From the NCBI GenBank assembly GCA_021793135.1, contig JAJYTI010000012.1, positions 1 to 20,173 on the forward strand: a DNA stretch of 20,173 nt. Direction: 5' to 3'. The notes beneath the pieces are model-generated. The model was given only the letters and a program-made list of their open reading frames with translations. It made no database searches and was not told where the DNA came from. Every line of letters starts with the position of its first letter. The first letter of the stretch is position 1. Of this stretch, positions 1 through 7,088 are shown in pieces. The position numbers were made by a program, and so were the translations under genes. This stretch comes from Bacteroidota bacterium. GTDB lineage: Bacteria > Bacteroidota > Bacteroidia > Flavobacteriales > Flavobacteriaceae.

Positions 1-32
1 GTTATCCGTATTTTTCCTTAGAATGAGAAAAA

Positions 33-965
33 TTATTTTTTTGGTAAAAACACTTCGGCTAACATACATCTAGCACTACCTCCACCTAACGTTTCTATAG
101 TATGTAAATCGCTACTAAGAATATTGGTGTGTTTTTCTATCTTTTTTACCTGTTCTTCTGTCAGACTATCTCGTGCTGCCTGACTCATTATTAAATAAGT
201 TTTATCATCCCTACCAACTACCTGAAGCATATTGCCTGCAAATTGATGCATTTGTTCTTCGGTAATAGCGATAATTTCTTTATTATCTTCCTTTAAATGT
301 TCTACAACATTTTTCTTTTCTTTTTTATCATCTATGGTATCTAAACAGATTACGCAAAAAGTCTCTCCTAAACACATCAAAATATTGGTGTGATAGATAA
401 CAGCACGTTCTCCATTTACATTTTGATATGCAGTAAAGATAATTGGTGTATATTCAAAGTCTTCACAGAATTCGATTACAAGCTCTTCATGTGCTCTATC
501 GGATAATGCACAATAGGCCTTTCTATTTTCTCTATCTAATATTAAGCTTCCTGTTCCTTCAAGAAAAACACCATCTTCTTCGGCTTCGGTATAATCAATT
601 ACATTATCGATAGAAAATCCTTCTGACTCTACTAGTCTTAATACCTCTTCGTTTCTTTCTCTACGTCTGTTTACGGCAAACATAGGATACAAAGCTATAT
701 CTCCAGATTCATGAAAACTTACCCAGTTATTTGGATATATAGAATCTGGCGTATCGTTTTCTTTTTTATCTTGGTGTACAATAACTTTTACACCCACTCC
801 TCGAAGTTTTTCTACAAAAGCATCAAACTCCGCTTGAGCTCGTGCCTGAATTTGCTCTTCTTTTAAATCTAATTCCTCTTGGAAAAAGTTATTTACTTTG
901 GTCTGTTCGTTTAAACGGAATGCTGCCGGACGAACCATTAGAATTGTATCTGTTATTTGTCGCAT
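33..965 (-). CDS. ctlX: Citrulline hydrolase family protein (CtlX-type, amidinotransferase fold)
   Basis: A 310-residue protein of the guanidino-group-modifying superfamily, closest in pattern to the CtlX citrulline-utilisation hydrolases. Seen in the sequence: PNNWVSFH at residues 78-85, FLEGTGS at 134-140, YHTNILM at 191-197 with the likely catalytic His192, and GGGSARC at 294-300 with the likely nucleophile Cys300. From family knowledge, a Cys-His-acidic triad attacks the guanidino or ureido carbon through a covalent thiouronium-type intermediate. It has no signal peptide, so it is cytoplasmic. It starts 30 bp after the related amidinohydrolase gene on the same strand, so the two are probably co-transcribed. 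The exact substrate (citrulline or another guanidino/ureido compound) is inferred from the family. No terminator is visible in the 32 bp left after its stop. Confidence 0.85.
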   Translation of the reverse strand: MRQITDTILMVRPAAFRLNEQTKVNNFFQEELDLKEEQIQARAQAEFDAFVEKLRGVGVKVIVHQDKKENDTPDSIYPNNWVSFHESGDIALYPMFAVNRRRERNEEVLRLVESEGFSIDNVIDYTEAEEDGVFLEGTGSLILDRENRKAYCALSDRAHEELVIEFCEDFEYTPIIFTAYQNVNGERAVIYHTNILMCLGETFCVICLDTIDDKKEKKNVVEHLKEDNKEIIAITEEQMHQFAGNMLQVVGRDDKTYLIMSQAARDSLTEEQVKKIEKHTNILSSDLHTIETLGGGSARCMLAEVFLPKK

Positions 966-995
966 TTTCTGTTATATATAATTGCTAGAAAAATA

Positions 996-1922
996 TTACT
1001 TATCACGTAACAAAGGTAAGGTAGAGCAACGTAACAATCCGTTTTGTTTTGAAATTTCGGCGTATGGCACCTCCTCTACAGTAAATCCTTGTTCACGTAA
1101 CCAATTGTTTAAACGAGTAAATTTCTTCTCTGATAACACTACATCAGGTGCGATAGACACAACATTACTAAACATGCGTGTCATCTCCTCGTCAGTGATT
1201 TTAAACATATTTTCCTCACCAAAGTAGTCTACCAACCATTGGTATTCATCTTCTATCAAGAAACTATTTTTATGGATTATTGCTTTGCCCAAACCTAAAG
1301 GCTGAAAACAGCAATCCAAATGCAAAGCATTTTCCATAGGTACAGAATTGGACTTTCTTAAACTAAAAGAGACCACTTTCTTCTCTGGAAAAAGTTCTTG
1401 AAGACATGCTACTGCTTTCATATTGGTTCTAGCAGTAATATATTTTCTATAGTTATCATCTTTATAAGTACCAACAAAAATGTAATCATTCCAAGGCATT
1501 ACATCTCCACCCTCTATGTGTGCATCTTCTGGAAATCGGATTACGTTCTCTGGCTTAATTTCATCAATAATATACTGAATAGCATCTATTTCTTTAGAAC
1601 GATCTTCTAGAATATTACCTATAATGAACTTGTCTTCGATAACAAAAGCAATATCGCGAGTAAATATTTGATTATAATCTTTTATTAACTCCGGTCTATA
1701 TACTTTTACATCGTATTTTTCGAACACTTTATTTACCGCCTCCATTTCATTCACCATGTCGGGAATTGTAGGGTACGTACCCTTGCGGATATTCATTGCC
1801 GATTTTGGATCATATGTTTCTTCTAGCGTAGGAACTGGACCGTTCTCATCTGCACGTCCTAATACTACTGCTCGTAACCTAGAAACTTCGTCTTTTACAT
1901 TTAAGTCTAACATATACTTCAT
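996..1922 (-). CDS. Dimethylarginine dimethylaminohydrolase-like amidinohydrolase
   Basis: A 308-residue cytoplasmic enzyme of the amidinotransferase/DDAH/arginine deiminase superfamily. Visible motifs: FTRD at residues 87-90, HIEGGD at 135-140, ALHLDCCF at 199-206 with the catalytic His201, and GLLRCST at 295-301 with the nucleophile Cys299. This complete Cys-His-Glu set predicts an active enzyme that hydrolyses arginine, methylarginine or a related guanidino compound to citrulline plus an amine or ammonia. The substrate is not fixed by sequence; arginine deiminase or amidinotransferase activity remains possible. The start at 1922 gives MKYMLDLNV; an alternative ATG lies three codons in. A terminator hairpin sits 9 bp upstream of the ATG, so expression may depend on read-through from gltA or on a promoter inside gltA. 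ctlX follows. Confidence 0.85.
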   Translation of the reverse strand: MKYMLDLNVKDEVSRLRAVVLGRADENGPVPTLEETYDPKSAMNIRKGTYPTIPDMVNEMEAVNKVFEKYDVKVYRPELIKDYNQIFTRDIAFVIEDKFIIGNILEDRSKEIDAIQYIIDEIKPENVIRFPEDAHIEGGDVMPWNDYIFVGTYKDDNYRKYITARTNMKAVACLQELFPEKKVVSFSLRKSNSVPMENALHLDCCFQPLGLGKAIIHKNSFLIEDEYQWLVDYFGEENMFKITDEEMTRMFSNVVSIAPDVVLSEKKFTRLNNWLREQGFTVEEVPYAEISKQNGLLRCSTLPLLRDK

Positions 1923-1931
1923 TTAATATTA

Positions 1932-1965
1932 AAAAAAGCACTCCGATGATATGAAGTGCTTTTTT
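1932..1965 (-). terminator. Rho-independent terminator after gltA
   Basis: A perfect 11-bp inverted repeat (arms 1932-1942 and 1955-1965, AAAAAAGCACT/AGTGCTTTTTT) encloses a 12-nt loop. Both sides carry A/T runs, so it could work in either direction. It lies 20 bp past the gltA stop and ends 9 bp before the start of the next gene on the same strand. Confidence 0.85.
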
Positions 1966-1984
1966 ATTTAATACCTAGTTACGT

Positions 1985-3271
1985 TTATCTTTTCTCGATA
2001 TTAACGAAAGGCCTATGAGTTTCTCCAACATAAACTTGTCTTGGTCTACCAATTGGTTCTTTGCGTAAACGCATTTCTCTCCATTGAGCAATCCAACCAG
2101 GTAATCTACCTAATGCAAACATTGCGGTAAACATTTCTTCAGGAATACCTAATGCGCGGTAAATAATACCAGAATAGAAATCTACGTTAGGATATAATTT
2201 ACGATCTACGAAGTAAGAATCTTCTAATGCCTCTTTTTCAAGACCTTTAGCAATATCTAATACTTCATCTTGGATACCTAATGCTTCTAAAACTTGATCT
2301 GCAGATTTCTTTATAATCTTAGCACGTGGATCGAAGTTTTTGTATACACGGTGACCGAAGCCCATTAAACGGAATGGATCATCTTTATCTTTTGCTTTGG
2401 CCATATAACGGTGCGTATCACCACCATCTTCACGAATTGCTTCCAGCATTTCGATAACCGCTTGGTTTGCACCTCCATGTAGAGGTCCCCAAAGTGCACT
2501 GATTCCAGCAGACAATGAAGCAAATAATCCTACGTGTGATGATCCTACCATTCTTACAGTAGATGTAGAACAGTTTTGCTCGTGGTCTGCGTGAAGGATA
2601 AGTAATTTATCTAATGCATCTGCAACCACAGGGTTTACTTTATAACTTCCGTTTGGCTTCTTAAACATCATTTGTAAGAAGTTTTCTACGTAAGTTAAAG
2701 AATCATCACCATAGTCTAATGGCAATCCTGCTCGCTTACGGTAAGCCCAAGCAGTAAGTACTGGGAATTTTCCTAGGATTTTTACAATTGCTTTGTACAT
2801 ATCTTCTGGACTTTCTACGTTTACAGAAGAAGGGTTGAAAGCAACTAAAGCCGATGTTAGAGAAGACAATACGCCCATTGGGTGCGCTGACTTAGGGAAA
2901 CCATCTAAAATTTTCTTTATGTCTTCGTCTACCTGAGACTCAATCTTGATATCTGTATGGAATTTCTCTAACTGTTCCTTGGTTGGCAATTCTCCAAAGA
3001 TAAGTAAATACGCTACCTCTAAGAAACTAGCTTTTTCGGCTAAATCTTCAATGGCATAACCGCGATAACGCAGTATACCTTCTTCTCCATCTAGGAAAGT
3101 AATAGCGCTTTCGCACGATCCTGTATTTTTAAATCCCGGATCTATAGTTATAACACCATTCGTTGCACCGCGCAAAGCAGCAATATCAATTGCAACTTCG
3201 TTTTCTGTCCCAGTTATAACGGGAAGCTCATACTTCTTACCTCCTATTTCGAGTGTAGCTATCTTTGACAT
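1985..3271 (-). CDS. gltA: Citrate synthase (type II)
   Basis: Citrate synthase, 428 residues, the usual length for the bacterial type II (hexameric, GltA-like) enzyme. It condenses acetyl-CoA with oxaloacetate to citrate at the entry of the TCA cycle in the cytoplasm. Active-site segments are intact: LHADHEQN at 226-233, GPLHGGANQ at 262-270 with His265, MGFGHRVY at 303-310 with His307, and PNVDFYSG at 361-368 with Asp364. The N-terminal beta domain typical of GltA enzymes (MSKIATLEIGGKKYELPVI) is present, which supports the start at 3271. It lies 150 bp after eno and is followed by a strong terminator. A weak candidate flavobacterial promoter lies upstream at 3340-3371. Confidence 0.98.
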   Translation of the reverse strand: MSKIATLEIGGKKYELPVITGTENEVAIDIAALRGATNGVITIDPGFKNTGSCESAITFLDGEEGILRYRGYAIEDLAEKASFLEVAYLLIFGELPTKEQLEKFHTDIKIESQVDEDIKKILDGFPKSAHPMGVLSSLTSALVAFNPSSVNVESPEDMYKAIVKILGKFPVLTAWAYRKRAGLPLDYGDDSLTYVENFLQMMFKKPNGSYKVNPVVADALDKLLILHADHEQNCSTSTVRMVGSSHVGLFASLSAGISALWGPLHGGANQAVIEMLEAIREDGGDTHRYMAKAKDKDDPFRLMGFGHRVYKNFDPRAKIIKKSADQVLEALGIQDEVLDIAKGLEKEALEDSYFVDRKLYPNVDFYSGIIYRALGIPEEMFTAMFALGRLPGWIAQWREMRLRKEPIGRPRQVYVGETHRPFVNIEKR

Positions 3272-3421
3272 ATATATTGTAATTTATTTTGTAATTAATC
3301 TAGAGTGCTAATATACGAAAAAATCAATGTTTTATAATACAAAATATCGCTGTAAATTCTCAATAAAACAATAAAATTTAGAGTTTTAGCACATTGTATA
3401 TTAGTAAAAAGATTTGAAATT
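3272..3421. other. 150-bp intergenic region between eno and gltA
   Basis: Very AT-rich spacer with no open reading frame and no GC-rich hairpin followed by T residues, so no clear eno terminator is seen. It has two spaced inverted repeats that share bases: GTGCTAA (3305-3311) with TTAGCAC (3386-3392), and CTAATATAC (3308-3316) with GTATATTAG (3396-3404). They could be alternative pairings or chance. A candidate gltA promoter lies between the arms. Confidence 0.6.
3340..3371 (-). promoter_or_regulatory. Candidate flavobacterial-type promoter for gltA
   Basis: On the minus strand TATTTTG (3340-3346) is preceded, after a 22-bp spacer, by TTG (3369-3371). This resembles the Bacteroidetes -33 TTG / -7 TAnnTTTG pattern but is one base short in the -7 box. 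It would place the transcript start about 60 bp before the gltA ATG. In such AT-rich DNA a chance match is easy, so this is a weak call. Confidence 0.25.
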
Positions 3422-4723
3422 TCACTTCATTCTTTTTACTCTAAAAGCATTTTGTTGTGGATAAACTCCCGCATCGGATAAATCCTCTTCTATTCTTAAT
3501 AACTGATTGTATTTAGATATACGATCGCTACGTGACATAGAACCTGTTTTAATCTGGCCGCAATTCAGAGCAACTGCTAAGTCCGCAATAGTATCATCTT
3601 CTGTTTCCCCACTACGATGAGACATTACAGATGTATAACCAGCTTTATGAGCCATATTTACAGATGCGATTGTCTCTGTGAGGGTTCCTATTTGGTTAAC
3701 CTTAATCAAAATAGAGTTGGCGGTATTGGACGCAATCCCACGTGATAAACGTTCAACATTAGTAACAAATAAATCATCGCCTACAAGTTGTACTTTATCA
3801 CCTAATTTCTCAGTTAGCAAACGCCATCCTTCCCAATCATCTTCATCTAGGCCATCTTCTATTGAAATAATCGGGTATTTTTCACATAAAGAAACTAGAT
3901 AATCAACTTGTTCGCTAGAGTTACGTTTTTGACCAGTTTCTCCTTCGAAAATTTGATAATCATAAATACCATCTTTATAAAATTCAGCCGCAGCACAATC
4001 TAAGGCTAATAGTACTTCATCACCAAAAGAATAACCTGCACGAGTAACAGCAAGCTCAATAGTTTCTATTGCATCTTCAGTTCCGTCTAATTTTGGAGCA
4101 AAACCACCTTCATCACCTACAGCTGTACTTAAGTTTCTTTCGTGAAGAACATTTTTAAGATTATGGAAAATTTCACTTCCCATTTGCAAAGCATGTGTAA
4201 AGTTTTTTGCTTTTACAGGCATAATCATAAACTCCTGAAATGCAATAGGAGCGTCGCTATGCGAGCCACCATTAATTATATTCATCATAGGAACTGGTAA
4301 TGTTACAGCTCCTACACCACCTACATATCTATATAAAGGCATATTTAAAACATTTGCAGCCGCTTTAGCTACTGCAAGAGAAACTCCTAGAATTGCATTA
4401 GCACCAAGGTTGGCTTTATTTGGAGTTCCGTCTAGGGAAATCATCTTTTTATCGATATTAGCTTGATCGAAGATAGACATACCTATTAAAGCATCACAAA
4501 TCACAGTATTTACATTTTCAACCGCTTTGAAAACGCTTTTACCCATGTAACTAGATTTGTTATCACGAAGTTCAACAGCTTCATGCTCACCAGTAGAAGC
4601 ACCAGAAGGCACAGCAGCGCGACCCATAGAACCACAAGAAGTAAATACATCAACTTCTACTGTGGGATTACCACGGGAGTCAAATATTTGTCGAGCTTTA
4701 ATTTTACAGATTGTACTATGCAT
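3422..4723 (-). CDS. eno: Enolase (phosphopyruvate hydratase)
   Basis: Enolase, 433 residues, converting 2-phosphoglycerate to phosphoenolpyruvate in glycolysis and gluconeogenesis. Key residues by motif: VGDEGGFAP around the catalytic Glu205, metal ligands Asp242 (LDCAAAEFY), Glu289 (SIEDG) and Asp316 (VGDDLF), catalytic Lys341 in LIKVNQIGTLTET, and the SHRSGETED loop at 368-376. The start at 4723 gives MHSTICKIKARQIFDSRGNP, which fits the usual few residues before ARQIFDSRGNP. The N-terminal domain (for example RDNKSSYMGKSVFKAV) and the tail (AFRVKRMK) look somewhat divergent from flavobacterial enolases I know, and there are six cysteines. It follows rplQ after a terminator, and no clear promoter is seen in the 58 bp between hairpin and start. 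Confidence 0.98.
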   Translation of the reverse strand: MHSTICKIKARQIFDSRGNPTVEVDVFTSCGSMGRAAVPSGASTGEHEAVELRDNKSSYMGKSVFKAVENVNTVICDALIGMSIFDQANIDKKMISLDGTPNKANLGANAILGVSLAVAKAAANVLNMPLYRYVGGVGAVTLPVPMMNIINGGSHSDAPIAFQEFMIMPVKAKNFTHALQMGSEIFHNLKNVLHERNLSTAVGDEGGFAPKLDGTEDAIETIELAVTRAGYSFGDEVLLALDCAAAEFYKDGIYDYQIFEGETGQKRNSSEQVDYLVSLCEKYPIISIEDGLDEDDWEGWRLLTEKLGDKVQLVGDDLFVTNVERLSRGIASNTANSILIKVNQIGTLTETIASVNMAHKAGYTSVMSHRSGETEDDTIADLAVALNCGQIKTGSMSRSDRISKYNQLLRIEEDLSDAGVYPQQNAFRVKRMK

Positions 4724-4847
4724 AATTATAAATATTAAAATGTTGTGATATCGGTTTATTTAGCTTTTATGAAATTAAATAAAAAAAGCACACAGATACA
4801 AGGTGTACTGTGTGCTTTTTTATAATATCCATTATATTGAATATATT
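4724..4847. other. Intergenic region between rplQ and eno
   Basis: 124 bp holding the terminator hairpin at 4782-4821. The remaining 58 bp before the eno start have no match to the Bacteroidetes -7 pattern on the minus strand. I see no gene here, and the slot where I recall carA in many Flavobacteriaceae is empty. Confidence 0.6.
4782..4821 (-). terminator. Strong terminator at the end of the ribosomal protein cluster
   Basis: A perfect 14-bp inverted repeat (4782-4795 with 4808-4821) extends inward after one bulged base by TACA/TGTA (4797-4800, 4804-4807) to a 3-nt loop. Runs of A and T flank the GC part, so it could terminate in both directions. It follows the rplQ stop by 26 bp and separates the ribosomal cluster from eno. 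Confidence 0.9.
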
Positions 4848-5303
4848 TTATTCTTCCTCACGAACTGGTGCGTTTTTGCTTCCACCTCTTCGTCCACCAC
4901 GTCTTGTAGAACGTTTTTTAGTTGCTTTACCAGCGTTGTAGATTTCATTGTAATCTACTAGTTCTATCATTGCCATTGGCGCATTGTCTCCCAATCGGTT
5001 ACCAAGTTTTATAATTCTGGTATATCCTCCTGGTCTATCACCAACTTTAACCGCTACTTCACGGAAAAGTACACTTACTGCATCTTTTTGACGTAGCTTA
5101 CTAAATACGATACGACGGTTATGTGTAGTATCATTTTTAGATTTGGTGATTACTGGCTCTATAAATTGTTGTAATGCTTTTGCTTTAGTAACGGTAGTAT
5201 TGATACGTTTATGTTCTATAAGGGAGCATCCCATGTTTGCAAGCATTGCGTCACGGTGAGCTGCTTTTCTACCTAAGCTAAATCCTTTTTTTCTATGTCT
5301 CAT
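4848..5303 (-). CDS. rplQ: 50S ribosomal protein L17 (bL17)
   Basis: L17, 151 residues, last gene of the alpha operon. It binds 23S rRNA near the exit tunnel and is bacterial-specific. The core is standard: MRHRKKGFSLGRKAAHR at the N terminus, INTTVTKAKALQQFIEP, THNRRIVFSKL, and GDRPGGYTRIIKLGNRLGDN. After about residue 127 there is an extra basic, glycine-rich tail (ATKKRSTRRGGRRGG) ending in acidic EEE. This tail is longer than in the E. coli protein (127 aa) and is common in Bacteroidota homologues. It lies 47 bp after rpoA, and a terminator follows. Confidence 0.98.
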   Translation of the reverse strand: MRHRKKGFSLGRKAAHRDAMLANMGCSLIEHKRINTTVTKAKALQQFIEPVITKSKNDTTHNRRIVFSKLRQKDAVSVLFREVAVKVGDRPGGYTRIIKLGNRLGDNAPMAMIELVDYNEIYNAGKATKKRSTRRGGRRGGSKNAPVREEE

Positions 5304-5350
5304 TTTCTAATACTTTTTGACGGTTTATAATGTAAACCTTTCTGATAAAG

Positions 5351-6343
5351 TTAGTCTAGGTCCAACTTGTATTTAGATAGATCCATTCCGAAGTCAAGCC
5401 CTTTCGTACTAACAACTTCTTCTAATTCAGATAGTGATTTTTTACCAAAGTTTCTGAACTTCATTAAATCACTTCTGTTATATACTACTAAATCTCCAAG
5501 AGTTTCTACATCAGCAGCTTTCAAGCAATTCAGTGCACGAACAGATAAATCTAAGTCCACAAGTTTTGTCTTTAGAAGTTGACGCATATGTAACGATTCC
5601 TCGTCATATGTTTCGGTTTGCGCAATCTCATCAGCTTCTAATGTAATTCTTTCATCACTGAATAACATGAAATGATGAATAAGCACTTTAGCAGCTTCTG
5701 TAAGAGCATCTTGTGGGTGGATAGAACCATCAGTTTGAATTTCGAAAGTTAACTTCTCGTAATCCGTTTTTTGCTCTACCCTGTAATCTTCTACAGCATA
5801 CTTAACGTTCTTTATAGGTGTAAAGATCGAATCTGTGAAAATGGTTCCAAGTGGGGCGTTTGCTTTTTTGTTTTCTTCAGCAGGTATGTAGCCGCGTCCT
5901 TTTTCAATAGTAAGTTCTATATTAAGGTTTACACTAGGCTCCATATTACAAATTACTTGTTCTGGGTTCAACACTTGAAATCCAGAGATAAACTGTTGAA
6001 AATCACCAGCAGTAAGTTGTTCGGTTTTAGAAATGGTAATGGTTGCAGTTTCGCTATCTACATCTTCTACTTGTTGCTTAAAGCGAATTTGCTTAAGGTT
6101 AAGAATGATTTCGGTTACGTCCTCTACAACTCCTGCAATAGTTGAAAACTCGTGCTCTACCCCTTCAATTCTAACCGAAGTGATAGCGAATCCTTCTAGA
6201 GAAGAAAGTAATACGCGTCGTAAAGCGTTACCAACGGTTAATCCATATCCTGGTTCCAATGGACGAAATTCGAATGTCCCGTGGAATTCGGATGAATCAA
6301 TCATGATAACTTTATCAGGCTTCTGAAAACTAAATACTGCCAT
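5351..6343 (-). CDS. rpoA: DNA-directed RNA polymerase alpha subunit
   Basis: RNA polymerase alpha, 330 residues. The N-terminal domain (about 1-230) forms the dimer that nucleates RNAP assembly; FEFRPLEPGYGLTVGNALRR is its signature near residues 24-43. The C-terminal domain (about 255-325) carries the helix-hairpin-helix that contacts UP elements and activators: RALNCLKAADVETLGDL then RNFGKKSLSELEEV. I chose the ATG at 6343 (MAVFSFQKPDKV), which matches flavobacterial homologues. An in-frame ATG at 6385 would add 14 unlike residues and overlap rpsD. From 6343 the gap to rpsD is 22 bp. Confidence 0.98.
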   Translation of the reverse strand: MAVFSFQKPDKVIMIDSSEFHGTFEFRPLEPGYGLTVGNALRRVLLSSLEGFAITSVRIEGVEHEFSTIAGVVEDVTEIILNLKQIRFKQQVEDVDSETATITISKTEQLTAGDFQQFISGFQVLNPEQVICNMEPSVNLNIELTIEKGRGYIPAEENKKANAPLGTIFTDSIFTPIKNVKYAVEDYRVEQKTDYEKLTFEIQTDGSIHPQDALTEAAKVLIHHFMLFSDERITLEADEIAQTETYDEESLHMRQLLKTKLVDLDLSVRALNCLKAADVETLGDLVVYNRSDLMKFRNFGKKSLSELEEVVSTKGLDFGMDLSKYKLDLD

Positions 6344-6365
6344 ATTATGACTACTTTGTAATTTA

Positions 6366-6971
6366 TTATTTTGAATATAATTCAACGATTAATTGCTCGT
6401 TGATGTTTTCTGGAATTTGGATACGTTGTGGAATAGATACGTAAGTACCTTCCATTTTCTCACTATTCCATGTAATCCACTCATACACATTTTCAGTGTT
6501 TTGAAGTGAATTTTTAATTGCTTCTAGAGACTTAGATTTTTCTCTAATGCTTACAACATCACCAGCTTTAAGTTGATATGATGGGATGTTTACACGCTCT
6601 CCGTTAACGGTAATGTGACGGTGTGTAACTAATTGTCTAGCAGCAGCACGAGTAGGAGCAATTCCCATACGGTATACTACGTTATCCAATCTAGACTCAC
6701 AGTACTGAAGTAAAACCTCACCAGTAATTCCTGGAGCAGAGTTTGCTCTCTTGAACATGTTTCTAAACTGACGCTCTAGAATACCATAGGTATATTTAGC
6801 TTTTTGTTTTTCTTGAAGCTGAATAGCGTATTCAGATTTTTTACCTCTTCTACGGTTGTTACCGTGTTGCCCTGGAGGGTAGTTTCTTTTTTCGAATGAC
6901 TTATCGTCACCAAAAATTGCCTCTCCAAATTTACGGGCGATTTTTGTTTTAGGACCAGTATATCTTGCCAT
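6366..6971 (-). CDS. rpsD: 30S ribosomal protein S4 (uS4)
   Basis: S4, 201 residues, a primary 16S rRNA binder that nucleates assembly of the 30S body. The start MARYTGPKTKIARKFGE is standard, NYPPGQHG follows at 30-37, and the S4 RNA-binding fold is visible at about 93-125 (SRLDNVVYRMGIAPTRAAAR then HITVNGERV). It lacks the N-terminal zinc-binding cysteines of some S4 forms. It is separated from rpsK by 117 bp, the second largest gap in the cluster, which carries a fold that may be an S4-responsive leader. S4 autoregulates its own operon in both E. coli and B. subtilis, by different RNA elements. Confidence 0.98.
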   Translation of the reverse strand: MARYTGPKTKIARKFGEAIFGDDKSFEKRNYPPGQHGNNRRRGKKSEYAIQLQEKQKAKYTYGILERQFRNMFKRANSAPGITGEVLLQYCESRLDNVVYRMGIAPTRAAARQLVTHRHITVNGERVNIPSYQLKAGDVVSIREKSKSLEAIKNSLQNTENVYEWITWNSEKMEGTYVSIPQRIQIPENINEQLIVELYSK

Positions 6972-6985
6972 AATTAAATTAATTG

Positions 6986-7045
6986 GAAGGACGAGTTTAA
7001 ATTAAGGTCTTATTTCTAATACATCCTTTAAACTCGGAACCCTTC
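6986..7045 (-). promoter_or_regulatory. Candidate structured leader of rpsD (possible S4 autoregulatory element)
   Basis: In the 117-bp rpsK-rpsD gap (6972-7088) a perfect 10-bp inverted repeat, CGAGTTTAAA (6992-7001) with TTTAAACTCG (7027-7036), is flanked by a further 5-bp pair, GAAGG (6986-6990) with CCTTC (7041-7045), across an internal loop of 1 and 4 nt. In mRNA sense the inner loop can form GU-A-UUA-GAAA-UAA-G-AC, capped by a GAAA tetraloop. No U-run follows, so it is not a terminator. The position before rpsD suggests translational control by S4; this is inference. Confidence 0.45.
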
Positions 7046-7088
7046 ATTTATACTTATTGATAATTTTAATTTCTTTTTGAGAGTAAAA

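Noticed and set aside
982..1227. Open frame of 81 residues on the plus strand
   Set aside because: Lies antisense to the amidinohydrolase gene, whose motifs are intact; no family resemblance.
5771..6145. Open frame of 124 residues on the plus strand inside rpoA
   Set aside because: Antisense to a clearly conserved gene, with a low-complexity Phe/Tyr/Leu-rich product and no recognisable family; a shadow of rpoA.
6344..6385. Longer rpoA N terminus starting at 6385
   Set aside because: The 14 added residues do not resemble RpoA and would overlap the rpsD 3' end; the ATG at 6343 matches relatives.
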